Assembly (NCBI RefSeq): GCF_900102635.1
Contig: NZ_FMZQ01000008.1
Location: 62,001 to 126,000 of the forward strand
Length of the DNA stretch: 64,000 bases
Reading direction: 5' to 3'
Source: Ectopseudomonas chengduensis
Lineage (GTDB): Bacteria; Pseudomonadota; Gammaproteobacteria; Pseudomonadales; Pseudomonadaceae
The position numbers and the translations under genes are program-made. Under the pieces are notes generated by a model. That model was not told the DNA's origin. It was given only the letters and a program-made list of their open reading frames with translations, and made no database searches. Of the stretch, positions 39,107-48,166 are shown piece by piece. Position 1 is the first letter of the stretch; every line of letters starts with the position of its first letter.

Positions 39107-39693
39107 TGCGCAGCGCTCGCCCGCTGGGCAAGCGGGCGGTAATGGCCGGTGATGCGGTAGGCGAACAGAATGTCCTCCTCCTGCGTGCCGCGACCAATGT
39201 TATGCAGCACCAGCGGCGTAGCCGTTGGCGCCTGACGATCACTGACGATGCCGATATGAGTGAGGCCACGGCCCAGATCCCAGGTGACGATATCACCGGG
39301 CTGGTATGCCGCGGCATCCTGCTTGACCGGCAGCGACCAGCCCTGACGCTTGAACCAGGTCATCAGATTGGGCACGCGGCGGTGATCGATATTGCTGTCC
39401 GGGCGACTCAGCCCCCAATTCTTCGGATAGACGGAGAAGTTGCCGCGCATGTCGCGATGCACCGCTTCCTGCAGATCCAGCCCCTGCTGACGCAGTGCAC
39501 GGATCACCACGTCGGTGCAGACCCCGGTGGCCACGGGCACATCGCCGCCCGGATAGCTCAAGCGGCGATAGGCAGGGTCATAGCTCAGGGTCACGCCCAC
39601 CTGCTGGCGCGCATCGAGCACCAGCCTGTCCGCCTCGATGGCCTGCACGGCAAACGCCAGCGACCCGAGCAGCAGTGCAATCAGCATGCGCAT
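39103..39693 (-). CDS. DUF1287 exported protein (YijF-like, NlpC/P60-type fold suspected)
   Basis: A 196-residue protein with a signal peptide ending VQA (residue 18). Conserved DUF1287 segments are YPGGDVPVATGVCTDVVIRA, containing a likely catalytic Cys, then NIDHRRVPNLMTWF and GDIVTWDLGRGLTHIGIVSD with a His. The Cys-then-His order resembles papain-like cell-wall hydrolases, which is an inference. It starts 9 bases after the NAD-kinase-like gene. Confidence 0.9.
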   Translation of the reverse strand: MRMLIALLLGSLAFAVQAIEADRLVLDARQQVGVTLSYDPAYRRLSYPGGDVPVATGVCTDVVIRALRQQGLDLQEAVHRDMRGNFSVYPKNWGLSRPDSNIDHRRVPNLMTWFKRQGWSLPVKQDAAAYQPGDIVTWDLGRGLTHIGIVSDRQAPTATPLVLHNIGRGTQEEDILFAYRITGHYRPLAQRASAAQ

Positions 39694-39702
39694 ATCGATC
39701 TC

Positions 39703-40818
39703 CTATCGACTCAGGGGGTACAGCAGTTCTTCCTTATAACCAGCCCAGACCCGCACGGCATCGGGAAACGCGTCGTCCAGGCTCACGTCGCCACTGTCGA
39801 CCAGCAGCGGCCGACCTTCCAGCGTCGCCAGCTTGCGCTTGGTCGCCACCACGCGCAGGCGCTCCAGCCCCCCGGCGCGCAGCACGCGCGGGCTGATCTG
39901 CTGGTTGCCGCGGCCGATGATATGGCCCTGACCGCCAATCGCGGTCACCAGCAGATAAGTCGGGTGCCCTTCGACCAGGGCGAACAGCTCGGTTTCATTG
40001 ACGTCGCGGGCGATGACCCGGCCATCCTCGATCACATCGACGCCGAGCAAGGTGGTTTCCAGACCAAGATTCTGCGCCAGACCGTGCAAGGTCGAGCCGG
40101 GACCGAACACGTAGCGCGCACCCGGCTCCCACTCGCTCTCGAGCCAGGCGGCCAGATCAGCCAACACCAGCTCTTCGGACTCCACGCCACCCTGCTTGAC
40201 CGCCTGCACGTAGCCGCCCTCCTGCGGCACGCACAGCTCGCCGTACCAGCGCGCGGTGACGCGGCCTTCGCGCAGGGCGCTCTCGTCGATGTCACGCACC
40301 TCGCCGCTGGCCAGTCGTACCAGGCCGCCCTCCACCAGGCGCGCAGTCAGCTCGCCTGCCGCTCGCGGGCTGATGGCGTAGACGCCGGACTGGATCTTCA
40401 CACCGGCCGGAATACCCAGCACCGGCTGGCCGTCCCTGGCTGCGGCACAGACATCACGCGCAGTACCATCACCGCCAGCGAAGAGAATCAGCGCCACACC
40501 GGCGTCCTGTAGCTGCTGCACTGCCTGGCGGGTGTCTTCGGCAGTGGTCGGCTGCGCACCGACCTGCCCCAGCAGACGATGCTCGAAGCCCATCTGCGCC
40601 AAAAGATCGCCACCCATGGCGCCCGGATAGCTGACGAACTCGATGCGCTCACGCAGGCTCAACAACTGCTCAAGCGCGGTGCGTGTACGTTGCGCCGCCT
40701 TTGGCTCGACACCCAGAGCCAGCGCCTGCTCGGCCATGCCGTCGCTGCCCTTGAAAGCTGCAGGACCACCCAGCCCGGCCAGTGGATTGATGATCAAACC
40801 GATATGAAAACGCGACAT
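39703..40818 (-). CDS. ATP-NAD kinase family protein (AcoX-like)
   Basis: A 371-residue protein with an NAD/diacylglycerol-kinase fold. The nucleotide motif FAGGDGTARDV is near residue 112, preceded by NPLAGLGGPAAFKGSDG at the N-terminus. It is much longer than the housekeeping NAD kinase NadK, and this group includes AcoX of acetoin operons; true activity is not known. AGGAATTC precedes the ATG at 40818. It is the first gene of the five-gene leftward operon ending with the ABC exporter. Confidence 0.87.
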   Translation of the reverse strand: MSRFHIGLIINPLAGLGGPAAFKGSDGMAEQALALGVEPKAAQRTRTALEQLLSLRERIEFVSYPGAMGGDLLAQMGFEHRLLGQVGAQPTTAEDTRQAVQQLQDAGVALILFAGGDGTARDVCAAARDGQPVLGIPAGVKIQSGVYAISPRAAGELTARLVEGGLVRLASGEVRDIDESALREGRVTARWYGELCVPQEGGYVQAVKQGGVESEELVLADLAAWLESEWEPGARYVFGPGSTLHGLAQNLGLETTLLGVDVIEDGRVIARDVNETELFALVEGHPTYLLVTAIGGQGHIIGRGNQQISPRVLRAGGLERLRVVATKRKLATLEGRPLLVDSGDVSLDDAFPDAVRVWAGYKEELLYPLSR

Positions 40819-40900
40819 GAATTCCTCGTTCCACACAGGCTGGCACGCAGCCTGCAATACGACTTTCGCAATGTGTTTTGTGACGGAGTTCCGCCGTCTT

Positions 40901-41042
40901 GGAATCTGCTTAAAGTATCGCGAGCTAGAGCCAGGCAAGGCGAAATCGGGCGAAGAAGCGGAGTTTACGAGTAGTAAATGAGCTTTCTGAGCCCGATTTC
41001 AACGCAGCATGGCCGACGCGCAGCAGACTTTGAGCAGGTTCC
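40901..41042. repeat. Structured 142-bp MITE-like element, copy 2
   Basis: Terminal inverted repeats GGAATCTGCTTAAAGT and ACTTTGAGCAGGTTCC bound the element. GAAATCGGGC (40942-40951) pairs perfectly with GCCCGATTTC (40991-41000), and TTTAC/GTAAA (40964-40978) form a central hairpin. Its core matches the reverse complement of the element at 33389 over about 90 bases. It lies 82 bases before the NAD-kinase-like gene start. Confidence 0.82.
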
Positions 41043-41108
41043 CAGCTGTCACCGCGCCTTCATCTGGATGTCCTAGACTGGCGCGCATTACTGATGAGGA
41101 GACAGGCC

Positions 41109-41282
41109 ATGAGCTTGCAAGACAACGCTGCCCAGTACCCCACCACCAAACATCAACAGGAGCCGGTGGGCGGTTTTATCATTGATGGTCAGGGCCGCGA
41201 AGTGCCCATTACCGAAGAGATGATCAAACAGGCCTGCGACGCCCTGGAAGAAGGCCGCCAGCGCGCCAGCCAGCAGGCTTGA
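41109..41282 (+). CDS. Small conserved protein, PA1571-like
   Basis: A 57-residue protein: a variable, polar N-terminal third followed by the conserved block GGFIIDGQGREVPITEEMIK and ACDALEEGR. I recall small Pseudomonas proteins of this kind (PA1571 family) with unknown function. GGAG lies 7-8 bases before the ATG at 41109. It is convergent with msrB. Confidence 0.78.
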   Translation: MSLQDNAAQYPTTKHQQEPVGGFIIDGQGREVPITEEMIKQACDALEEGRQRASQQA

Positions 41283-41323
41283 ACCTACGGCGCCAGGCAC
41301 GCAATGTGCCTGGCGTGCCTGCC

Positions 41324-41719
41324 TCAATCGCGTGGCACCAGTTTCAGCGACAGTGAGTTGATGCAGTAGCGCAACCCGGTCGGACGGGGTCCATCGGGAA
41401 ACACGTGCCCCAGATGCGCGTCGCACTTGGCGCATTTGACCTCGATTCGATGCATACCGTGGCTGTAGTCGTCGAGGCTGGCGATCACCTCGTCGTTGAT
41501 CGGCTGAAAGTAGCTCGGCCAACCGCTGCCAGAGTCATATTTGGCATCCGAATCGAACAGCGCCTCACCACAGCAGGCGCAGTGGTAGATGCCGGGGGTC
41601 TTGCTGTCGTGATAAGCGCCGGTGAACGGCCGCTCCGTGCCGCCCAGACGACAGACATGAAATTGCTCGTCAGTCAGCTCTTCGCGCCAGCTATCCAGGG
41701 GTTTGTCGACTTTATCCAC
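41324..41719 (-). CDS. msrB: Peptide-methionine (R)-S-oxide reductase
   Basis: A 131-residue cytoplasmic repair enzyme. Zinc is held by Cys47, Cys50, Cys96 and Cys99; the catalytic Cys119 is in RYCINS; the substrate region [11 protein letters not shown] is intact. The start is the GTG at 41719, preceded by GAGGAGGAA; the long upstream open frame does not resemble the family. Confidence 0.95.
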   Translation of the reverse strand: MDKVDKPLDSWREELTDEQFHVCRLGGTERPFTGAYHDSKTPGIYHCACCGEALFDSDAKYDSGSGWPSYFQPINDEVIASLDDYSHGMHRIEVKCAKCDAHLGHVFPDGPRPTGLRYCINSLSLKLVPRD

Positions 41720-41992
41720 GAACGGGGTTCCTCCTCGGTAATTGGGCAATACGCAGCAGTACAGGCAGCACCAGCATTTGACAGCTTCGAGGGTGAGGCT
41801 TCTGCGACTACAGCGCCTCTGTGCGCCGCGTGGCAGGCCAGAAAAAAGCAGGACTGATACCTTTGCCGCGCTCAGGTCGCCACGTATGATTCGACCCCAG
41901 TCTGTCACCCACGTTACGGGCTGCCAAGATTCCCCGCCGGGAGAATTTTGCAGCGTACTTCAGTGGGTTCTCCATAGCTCGGGAATCCTTAC

Positions 41993-43204
41993 ATGCAGGT
42001 CAGCAAATCGAACAAGCTCGCCAACGTCTGCTACGACATTCGCGGGCCAGTGCTCAAGCACGCCAAGCGTCTGGAGGAGGAAGGCCATCGCATCCTCAAG
42101 CTGAACATCGGCAATCCGGCGCCGTTCGGTTTCGAGGCCCCGGAAGAAATTCTTCAGGACGTCATCCGCAACCTGCCCACCGCCCAGGGCTACAGCGACT
42201 CCAAGGGACTGTTCAGCGCGCGCAAGGCGGTGATGCAGTACTACCAGCAGAAGCAGGTCGAAGGCGTCACTATCGAGGACATCTATCTCGGCAACGGGGT
42301 CTCCGAGCTGATCGTGATGGCCATGCAGGCACTGCTCAACAACGGTGACGAGGTACTCATCCCGGCGCCCGACTATCCGCTGTGGACCGCCGCCGTGGCG
42401 CTGTCCGGCGGCAAGCCGGTGCACTACCTGTGCGACGAGCAGGCCGGCTGGTTCCCGGACATCGCCGACATGCGCGCCAAGATCACGCCCAATACCAAGG
42501 CGCTGGTGCTGATCAACCCGAACAACCCCACCGGCGCGGTGTATTCGAAGGAAGTGCTGCTGGATATCGTCGAACTGGCACGCCAGCACAACCTGGTGAT
42601 CTTCTCCGACGAGATCTACGACAAGATCCTCTACGACGAGGCCGTGCACATCAGCACCGCCTCGCTGGCACCGGACGTGCTCTGCCTGACCTTCAACGGC
42701 CTGTCCAAGAGCTACCGTGTAGCGGGTTTCCGCTCCGGCTGGGTGGCCATCTCCGGGCCCAAGCACCGTGCACAGAGCTATATCGAAGGCCTGGATATAC
42801 TGGCCAATATGCGCCTGTGCGCCAACGTGCCGAGCCAGCACGCGATCCAGACCGCGCTCGGCGGCTACCAGAGCATCAACGATCTAGTGCTGCCCAACGG
42901 CCGCCTGCTGGAACAGCGCAACCGCGCCTGGGAACTGCTCAACGACATTCCCGGGGTCAGCTGCGTCAAACCCATGGGCGCGCTTTACGCCTTCCCGAAG
43001 ATCGACCCCAAGGTCTGCCCGATCCACAACGATGAGAAGTTCGTCCTCGACCTGTTGCTGTCGGAAAAACTGCTGATCGTCCAGGGCACCGCCTTCAACT
43101 GGCCGTGGCCGGATCACTTCCGTGTGGTCACCCTGCCCCGCGTCGACGACCTGGAGCAGGCCATCGGTCGTATCGGCAACTTCCTCAAAGGTTACAGCCA
43201 GTAA
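41993..43204 (+). CDS. alaA: Glutamate-pyruvate aminotransferase (AlaA/YfbQ type)
   Basis: A 403-residue class I PLP aminotransferase. It begins with the alaA-type KSNKLANVCYDIRGPVLKHA; the cofactor Asp/Tyr are in FSDEIYDKI, the PLP-binding Lys239 is in GLSKSYRVAGFRSGW, and NPNNPTGAVY is present. It forms alanine from pyruvate and glutamate. It is followed after 6 bases by a small hypothetical gene and then htpX, the order I recall for P. aeruginosa. Confidence 0.94.
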   Translation: MQVSKSNKLANVCYDIRGPVLKHAKRLEEEGHRILKLNIGNPAPFGFEAPEEILQDVIRNLPTAQGYSDSKGLFSARKAVMQYYQQKQVEGVTIEDIYLGNGVSELIVMAMQALLNNGDEVLIPAPDYPLWTAAVALSGGKPVHYLCDEQAGWFPDIADMRAKITPNTKALVLINPNNPTGAVYSKEVLLDIVELARQHNLVIFSDEIYDKILYDEAVHISTASLAPDVLCLTFNGLSKSYRVAGFRSGWVAISGPKHRAQSYIEGLDILANMRLCANVPSQHAIQTALGGYQSINDLVLPNGRLLEQRNRAWELLNDIPGVSCVKPMGALYAFPKIDPKVCPIHNDEKFVLDLLLSEKLLIVQGTAFNWPWPDHFRVVTLPRVDDLEQAIGRIGNFLKGYSQ

Positions 43205-43210
43205 GCCGAC

Positions 43211-43657
43211 ATGGACCTGCAGATCGACGATTTCTACAAGGACGCCGCCAGCGGCCTGCTCATGCTCTATCAGGCCTTCCCGCGCAAGCTGGCGCTGTAC
43301 GTGGAAGACCTGATCGGACGTGAGGAGCCGGATGAATTCGGCCTGCCCAGCAAGCGTCACCAGGCCTGCCTCGGCGCGCTGCTGTGGCTGGCCGAGGAAG
43401 GCTATCTGCGTTTCGAGTCGACCATCGCTTACGACGCGTTGGATCAGGCGGTACTGAGCGAGAAAGGTTTTCTGCGCCTGTCACGCGCCATTCCCCACGC
43501 TTTGCGCGAGGGTGAAGTGCTGCCGCCAAGCGTGCGCCGCGTACATGCCACATTGGCATTTCAGCTGCGCGAGGCCCTGGCCCAGCAGCACGGCGAGCGC
43601 ACCGCCCGCCTCACTCGTCTGCTGTTCGAGAGTACGCTACAAGGTCAAGAGACATAG
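43211..43657 (+). CDS. Conserved hypothetical protein
   Basis: A 148-residue, probably cytoplasmic helical protein without recognised domain. It starts MDLQIDDFYKDAASGLLMLY and contains LGALLWLAEEGYLRFES, which could be a winged-helix-like segment. The gap of 6 bases to alaA suggests co-transcription. Confidence 0.75.
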   Translation: MDLQIDDFYKDAASGLLMLYQAFPRKLALYVEDLIGREEPDEFGLPSKRHQACLGALLWLAEEGYLRFESTIAYDALDQAVLSEKGFLRLSRAIPHALREGEVLPPSVRRVHATLAFQLREALAQQHGERTARLTRLLFESTLQGQET

Positions 43658-43751
43658 TTTGAAATAGTCGCTGGTTGAAAGCCCCGGGGGTGCGCCCTTA
43701 TATAGCCGGCATTACTCGTACGTCTTTCCCCGTGAGGAGTCCGTTCACACC

Positions 43752-44624
43752 ATGATGCGCATTATGTTGTTCCTGGCCACCAACCTGGCGGTTCTGGTTA
43801 TCGCCAGCATCACCCTCAAACTGCTGGGGGTCGACCGCTTCACCGGCCAGAACCATGGCAGCCTGCTGATTTTCTGCGCCGTGTTCGGTTTCGCCGGCTC
43901 GCTGGTGTCGCTGTTCATCTCCAAGTGGATGGCGAAGATGAGCACCGGCACACAGATCATCACCCAGCCGCGCACCCGTCACGAACAGTGGCTGCTGCAG
44001 ACCGTCGAGGAGCTGTCGCGCGAAGCCGGGATCAAGATGCCTGAAGTCGGCATCTTCCCGGCCTACGAGTCCAATGCCTTCGCCACCGGCTGGAACAAGA
44101 ACGACGCACTGGTCGCGGTCAGCCAGGGTCTGCTCGAGCGCTTCTCCCCTGATGAAGTGCGCGCGGTACTGGCTCACGAGATCGGCCACGTCGCCAATGG
44201 CGACATGGTCACCCTGGCACTGATCCAGGGCGTGGTGAACACCTTCGTCATGTTCTTCGCGCGCATCTTCGGCAACTTCGTCGACAAGGCGATCCTGAAG
44301 AACGAAGACGGCCATGGCATCGGCTACTTCGTCGCGACCATCTTCGCCGAGCTGGTACTGGGCATCCTGGCCAGCATCATCGTCATGTGGTTCTCGCGCA
44401 AGCGCGAGTACAAGGCCGACGAAGCCGGGGCTCGCCTGGCCGGCACTGGCGCGATGATCGCCGCGCTGCAACGCCTGCGCGCCGAACAAGGCGTACCGGT
44501 GCAGATGCCTGACAGCCTGACTGCCTTCGGCATCAACGGCGGCCTGAAGAACGGCCTGGCCGGTCTGCTGATGAGCCACCCGCCGCTGGAAGATCGTATC
44601 GAGGCGCTGCGCCGCCGCGGCTGA
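43752..44624 (+). CDS. htpX: Membrane zinc metalloprotease HtpX
   Basis: A 290-residue inner-membrane protease that removes misfolded membrane proteins. Two N-terminal helices (about 4-22 and 37-56) precede the zinc motif HEIGH at residues 142-146; a further pair of helices (about 158-178 and 190-212) is followed by the third ligand Glu in [15 protein letters not shown] lies upstream of the start. The stop is followed by a bidirectional terminator. Confidence 0.97.
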   Translation: MMRIMLFLATNLAVLVIASITLKLLGVDRFTGQNHGSLLIFCAVFGFAGSLVSLFISKWMAKMSTGTQIITQPRTRHEQWLLQTVEELSREAGIKMPEVGIFPAYESNAFATGWNKNDALVAVSQGLLERFSPDEVRAVLAHEIGHVANGDMVTLALIQGVVNTFVMFFARIFGNFVDKAILKNEDGHGIGYFVATIFAELVLGILASIIVMWFSRKREYKADEAGARLAGTGAMIAALQRLRAEQGVPVQMPDSLTAFGINGGLKNGLAGLLMSHPPLEDRIEALRRRG

Positions 44625-44640
44625 TCCATCCGGCACGGAC

Positions 44641-44668
44641 AAAAAAGGCGACCTTCGGGTCGCCTTTT
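44641..44668. terminator. Bidirectional terminator between htpX and tpm
   Basis: AAAAAAGGCGACC-TTC-GGGTCGCCTTTT between convergent genes. Confidence 0.9.
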
Positions 44669-44682
44669 CATTGGGACTGCCG

Positions 44683-45339
44683 CTAACGGCGGGTCAGATG
44701 GACGACTCGCTCATCCACTGCAGCGAGACCGCTGTCGCTGAAACGCGGATTACCAGCCAGCACGTCCTTTTCCTCGACCATGCGCAGCGCCCAACTGGCC
44801 GCGAAATGTCGCTCCACCTCGGCGTCTTCGACCGAGAATGGCGGGCCATCCATCCGTTGCTGGTCGTACACCAGGGTCACCAGCAAGCCCTGGCAGGCTT
44901 GCGGCAAAATCGCCTGCAGGTGGGCGGCGTAGCGCTCGCGCATTTCTGGCGGCAAGGCGATCAGCGCAGCGCGGTCATAGAAAGCCCGGCACTCGGCAAC
45001 CTCGTCACGGCTCAAGGCGAAAAAGTCGCCGCACAAAATCCGCAGCGCGCCCGCCTGGTAGACCTTGAATGCCCCGTGCTGCGACACCTGCGGCTGTACA
45101 TCGCGCTCAGCGAAGAAATCCTGCACCGCGCGCTCGGCCAGCTCCACACCGATCACAGCATGCCCCTGCTCCGCCAACCAGACCAGGTCGAGACTCTTGC
45201 CACACAGCGGCACCAGCACCGCCGCACCTTTCGCCAGCCCGAGCGCGGACCAGTGACGACGCAGGTAGCCGTTGACCTTTTCCTGATGAAAACCGATCTG
45301 ATCGCGCGCCCAGCGCTCCTGCCAGAATGTCGCGTGCAT
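44683..45339 (-). CDS. tpm: Thiopurine S-methyltransferase
   Basis: A 218-residue SAM-dependent methyltransferase that acts on thiopurines and, in pseudomonads, on selenium and tellurium compounds. It begins [19 protein letters not shown]; the SAM region is [20 protein letters not shown] followed by [22 protein letters not shown] is diagnostic. GGAG lies 6 bases before the ATG at 45339. Confidence 0.95.
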   Translation of the reverse strand: MHATFWQERWARDQIGFHQEKVNGYLRRHWSALGLAKGAAVLVPLCGKSLDLVWLAEQGHAVIGVELAERAVQDFFAERDVQPQVSQHGAFKVYQAGALRILCGDFFALSRDEVAECRAFYDRAALIALPPEMRERYAAHLQAILPQACQGLLVTLVYDQQRMDGPPFSVEDAEVERHFAASWALRMVEEKDVLAGNPRFSDSGLAAVDERVVHLTRR

Positions 45340-45392
45340 ACCCACTCCCCTCACCTAAACTGGAAATAACAACCCATACGCCAAATGACTCG

Positions 45393-46623
45393 ATGCCAGC
45401 CCGCCATCTGCTGCCCTGCCTGTTACTGGCTGTCTCGACCTTGGCGCAGGCCAATGACCAAGACAACTCAACCGTGCGCCTCGACACCAGCCTCGAGGAT
45501 CCTTACCAACTGGTGGTAGACGGCGAACTCAGCGGTAGCTCGGTAACTGTACTCGAATGCATCTTCAATCGATTGCAGCGGCCTTATCAGATCCAGCTCA
45601 CATCGCTGAGTCGAGCCCGTCAGAATGTCAGTAGACGCATCGCCGATGGTTTCTTCAGCTCGGCACCAGACAGCCAGGTCGATGGCTACGCGCAGCTGTC
45701 CGCCCCGCTTCTGATGGAGAAATGGTACTGGTACGCCCAGGATCCGCTGATCCTCAACAAGCCGATTTGGGACCGCGAGCTGCGCATCGGCAGCGTGCTG
45801 GGGAGCAACAGCATGACCTGGCTGGAGGCTCGCGGCATCGCCGTAGCGCAGAAGGTACCGCGCCTGGAGCAATTGATCGAATTGCTGCAACGTGGGCGCA
45901 TCGATCTTTTCCTGGCCGATGACAATGCCATGCGTAGCGCCCTCTCTGAGCAGCCACCCCAACAAGCTCTGCAGCGACGCTTCGTACGCTACTCACCACT
46001 GGGCGTCTATTTCTCTCACGATTTCCTGCAGCACCACCCTGATTTCCTCAGCGCCTTCAATCGTCAGGTAGAACACTGCGCCCCCGAAAGTAGCGCGCTG
46101 ACTGAAGCCGAAGCCCATTATCTGCGCCAGTTGACCGCCCAGCATCTGAAGCGCTGGGCCTACCATGACGAACTGTTGAACGCCCTTCGCCAGGTAGCCG
46201 CGCGCAATACGAGCATGGAGCGCATTAACGAACTGGACCGGCAATGGCTGCGTGAGCTCCTGCTTGAGGAAAAGCCACTGATCCGTCGCCTGCTGCAGAC
46301 GCCGCCGTCACGCCTGCTGGCCAACATAGCGCGTCAACATCCTCCTGTTCAATGAGATCTTCCTCAGCGACCACTCCGGCCAATTAGTCGCCATCAGCGA
46401 GGTCACCAGCGATTATTGGCAAGCTGACGAAGATGACTTTCGACAAGCCATGCGCCTGGCGCCTGGCCAGATCCATATCGGCGATATCGAGTACGATGGT
46501 TCGACCCAGAGCTTTCAGAGCAAGGTTTCTGCGCCTATCCACGACCCACGGAATGGGCAGTTTCTCGGCGTGCTCAGCCTGGGCATCAATATCGAGACCG
46601 CTTTTGGCGACAACCTGCGCTAA
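45393..46623 (+). pseudogene. Periplasmic solute-binding/sensor-like protein, frameshifted
   Basis: The first frame encodes a signal peptide (MPARHLLPCLLLAVSTLAQA) and a SBP_bac_3-like ligand domain to about residue 240, then runs into ARQHPPVQ and a stop at 46353-46355. The next frame, from about 46330 to 46623, continues with NILLFNEIFLSDHSGQLVAI, TSDYWQADEDDF and IGDIEYDGSTQSF, a PDC/Cache-like sensor end, with no start of its own. One extra base around 46322-46333 accounts for the break; removing it gives one frame of about 409 residues. The ribosome-binding site at 45393 is weak. It may be a recent pseudogene or a sequence error. Confidence 0.75.
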
Positions 46624-46715
46624 ACATCTAACCAGTCGATTGATACCGCGGAAAAACATCATTATTAATCGATGAAGACCTCGGAGAAAATGTGAGCACA
46701 TTTCTGGAGGTCGTC

Positions 46716-47483
46716 ATGCTGCCCAGCCTGTTCATTTCCCACGGTTCCCCCATGTTGGCCCTGGAGCCCGGTGCCAGCGGCCCGGCGCTGGCCAAACTGG
46801 CCGCCGATATACCCAGACCCAGCGCCATAGTGGTGGTATCGGCGCATTGGGAAAGCCAGCGCCTGCTGCTGACGGCGGGCGAGCACCCGCAGACCTGGCA
46901 CGACTTCGGCGGCTTTCCAGCCGAGCTGTATGCCGTGCAGTATCCGGCCCCCGGCGCACCGAAGCTGGCCGAGGAGATCGCCCAGCAGCTGAACGACGCG
47001 GGTCTGCCTGCACAGCTCGATGCGCAACGCCCCTTCGATCATGGTGCCTGGGTGCCGCTGTCGCTGATGTATCCGCAAGCCGACATCCCCGTTCTGCAGC
47101 TATCGCTACCCAGCCGTCTCGGCCCCGAGTTGCAGACCCGCGTGGGCCGCGCTCTGGCCAACCTGCGTGCACAAGGCATCCTGTTGATCGGCTCCGGCAG
47201 CATCACCCACAACCTGGGCGAGCTGAACTGGCGTGCCGGCCCGGACGTCATCGCACCCTGGGCCAAGGCGTTTCGCGACTGGGTGGTGGAAAAGCTCGAA
47301 GCGAACGACGAAGAGGCCTTGCACCATTACCGCCTGCTGGCGCCGGATGCCGTACGCAATCACCCCACCGAAGAACACCTGCTACCGCTGTTCTTCGCCC
47401 GAGGTGCTGGCGGTACCTTCACGATTGAGCACAGCGGTTTCACCTACGGCGCCCTGGGGATGGATATCTATCGCTTCGGCTAA
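46716..47483 (+). CDS. ygiD: DODA-type extradiol ring-opening dioxygenase (YgiD-like)
   Basis: A 255-residue LigB-superfamily enzyme. The metal-binding His are in LFISHGSPM near the start, SAHWES and FDHGAWVPLSLMYP; ITHNL carries the acid/base His. E. coli YgiD opens L-DOPA. GGAGG lies 5 bases before the ATG at 46716; an in-frame GTG at 46692 is less well placed. The last bases overlap the end of the convergent TetR gene by 4 bases. Confidence 0.92.
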   Translation: MLPSLFISHGSPMLALEPGASGPALAKLAADIPRPSAIVVVSAHWESQRLLLTAGEHPQTWHDFGGFPAELYAVQYPAPGAPKLAEEIAQQLNDAGLPAQLDAQRPFDHGAWVPLSLMYPQADIPVLQLSLPSRLGPELQTRVGRALANLRAQGILLIGSGSITHNLGELNWRAGPDVIAPWAKAFRDWVVEKLEANDEEALHHYRLLAPDAVRNHPTEEHLLPLFFARGAGGTFTIEHSGFTYGALGMDIYRFG

Positions 47484-48064
47484 CCGCTGTTTTTCACACT
47501 ATCCCAGGCGATCTGCGCCAGTAGCTCGCGGCACTCGCCAAGATTGCTCTGGGTGCGGCCAGCCAGCCAGTTGCGCGCCAGATCATGCGTCGGGCCGATC
47601 ACCACCGAAGCGAAACAGTCATCCGGCAGCGCCTTGAACAGTCCCTGCCGACGGTACTCGGCGAGCGCCGTGAGAATCTGTGCGAAATGCTGGCGATTGG
47701 CTTCGCGCAGTGCATCGCCCATTTCCCCCGCTTCGACCCGACTACGACTGTGCAGGATGAAACGCGCCCAATCAGGATTGGCCAGCACCCAGTCGATGTA
47801 GCTGGTCACCAGCAACTTGACACAGGCCTCGGCGCTGGCCGCGCTGGCAAATCCGCGCTGCAGCAGCTCGGCGTATTGTGCGGTGCCGGCCAGATAGAGC
47901 GCGGCGATGATCCGCTCCTTGTTGCCGAAGTGGTGATACAGACTGCCGATGCTCGCACCAGAACGGTCACGGATCATCTCGATGGTGGTGACATCGACGC
48001 CGTGCTCGGTGAAGCAGGCCAGCGCAGCCTGCAGGATCTCGTCTTTGCGTGATGGACGGGCCAT
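47480..48064 (-). CDS. TetR/AcrR-family transcriptional regulator
   Basis: A 194-residue repressor-type protein. The N-terminal helix-turn-helix spans about residues 24-45 (VTTIEMIRDRSGASIGSLYH); the rest is a helical ligand domain ending LLAQIAWDSVKNSG. It is divergent from the hotdog-fold gene, and the shared 102-base gap contains a perfect 17-bp palindrome, so the two probably form a repressor-target unit. Confidence 0.92.
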   Translation of the reverse strand: MARPSRKDEILQAALACFTEHGVDVTTIEMIRDRSGASIGSLYHHFGNKERIIAALYLAGTAQYAELLQRGFASAASAEACVKLLVTSYIDWVLANPDWARFILHSRSRVEAGEMGDALREANRQHFAQILTALAEYRRQGLFKALPDDCFASVVIGPTHDLARNWLAGRTQSNLGECRELLAQIAWDSVKNSG

Positions 48065-48078
48065 GCCGCTCCTTATGA

Positions 48079-48095
48079 CTAGAATATTATTCTAG
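48079..48095. promoter_or_regulatory. Perfect 17-bp palindrome, likely TetR operator
   Basis: CTAGAATA-T-TATTCTAG lies 14 bases upstream of the TetR gene and 71 bases before the divergent gene. Its size and symmetry suit a TetR-family dimer, and its AT-rich sequence contrasts with the surroundings. Confidence 0.75.
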
Positions 48096-48166
48096 AATAA
48101 CTTTCTAATTCTCGTATACTGCTCCGGCGCGCGCTCATCTTCAATCGCAAACAGCAGGAGAGAGTC

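Noticed and set aside
33389..41042. Insertion sequence or genomic island bounded by the two similar ~141-bp elements.
   Set aside because: The elements are inverted relative to each other and have different ends; the genes between are ordinary Pseudomonas genes with no transposase.
41088..41522. A 144-codon minus-strand open frame over the small PA1571-like gene and the end of msrB.
   Set aside because: Out of frame with msrB and antisense to a small gene with a good ribosome-binding site; no motif.
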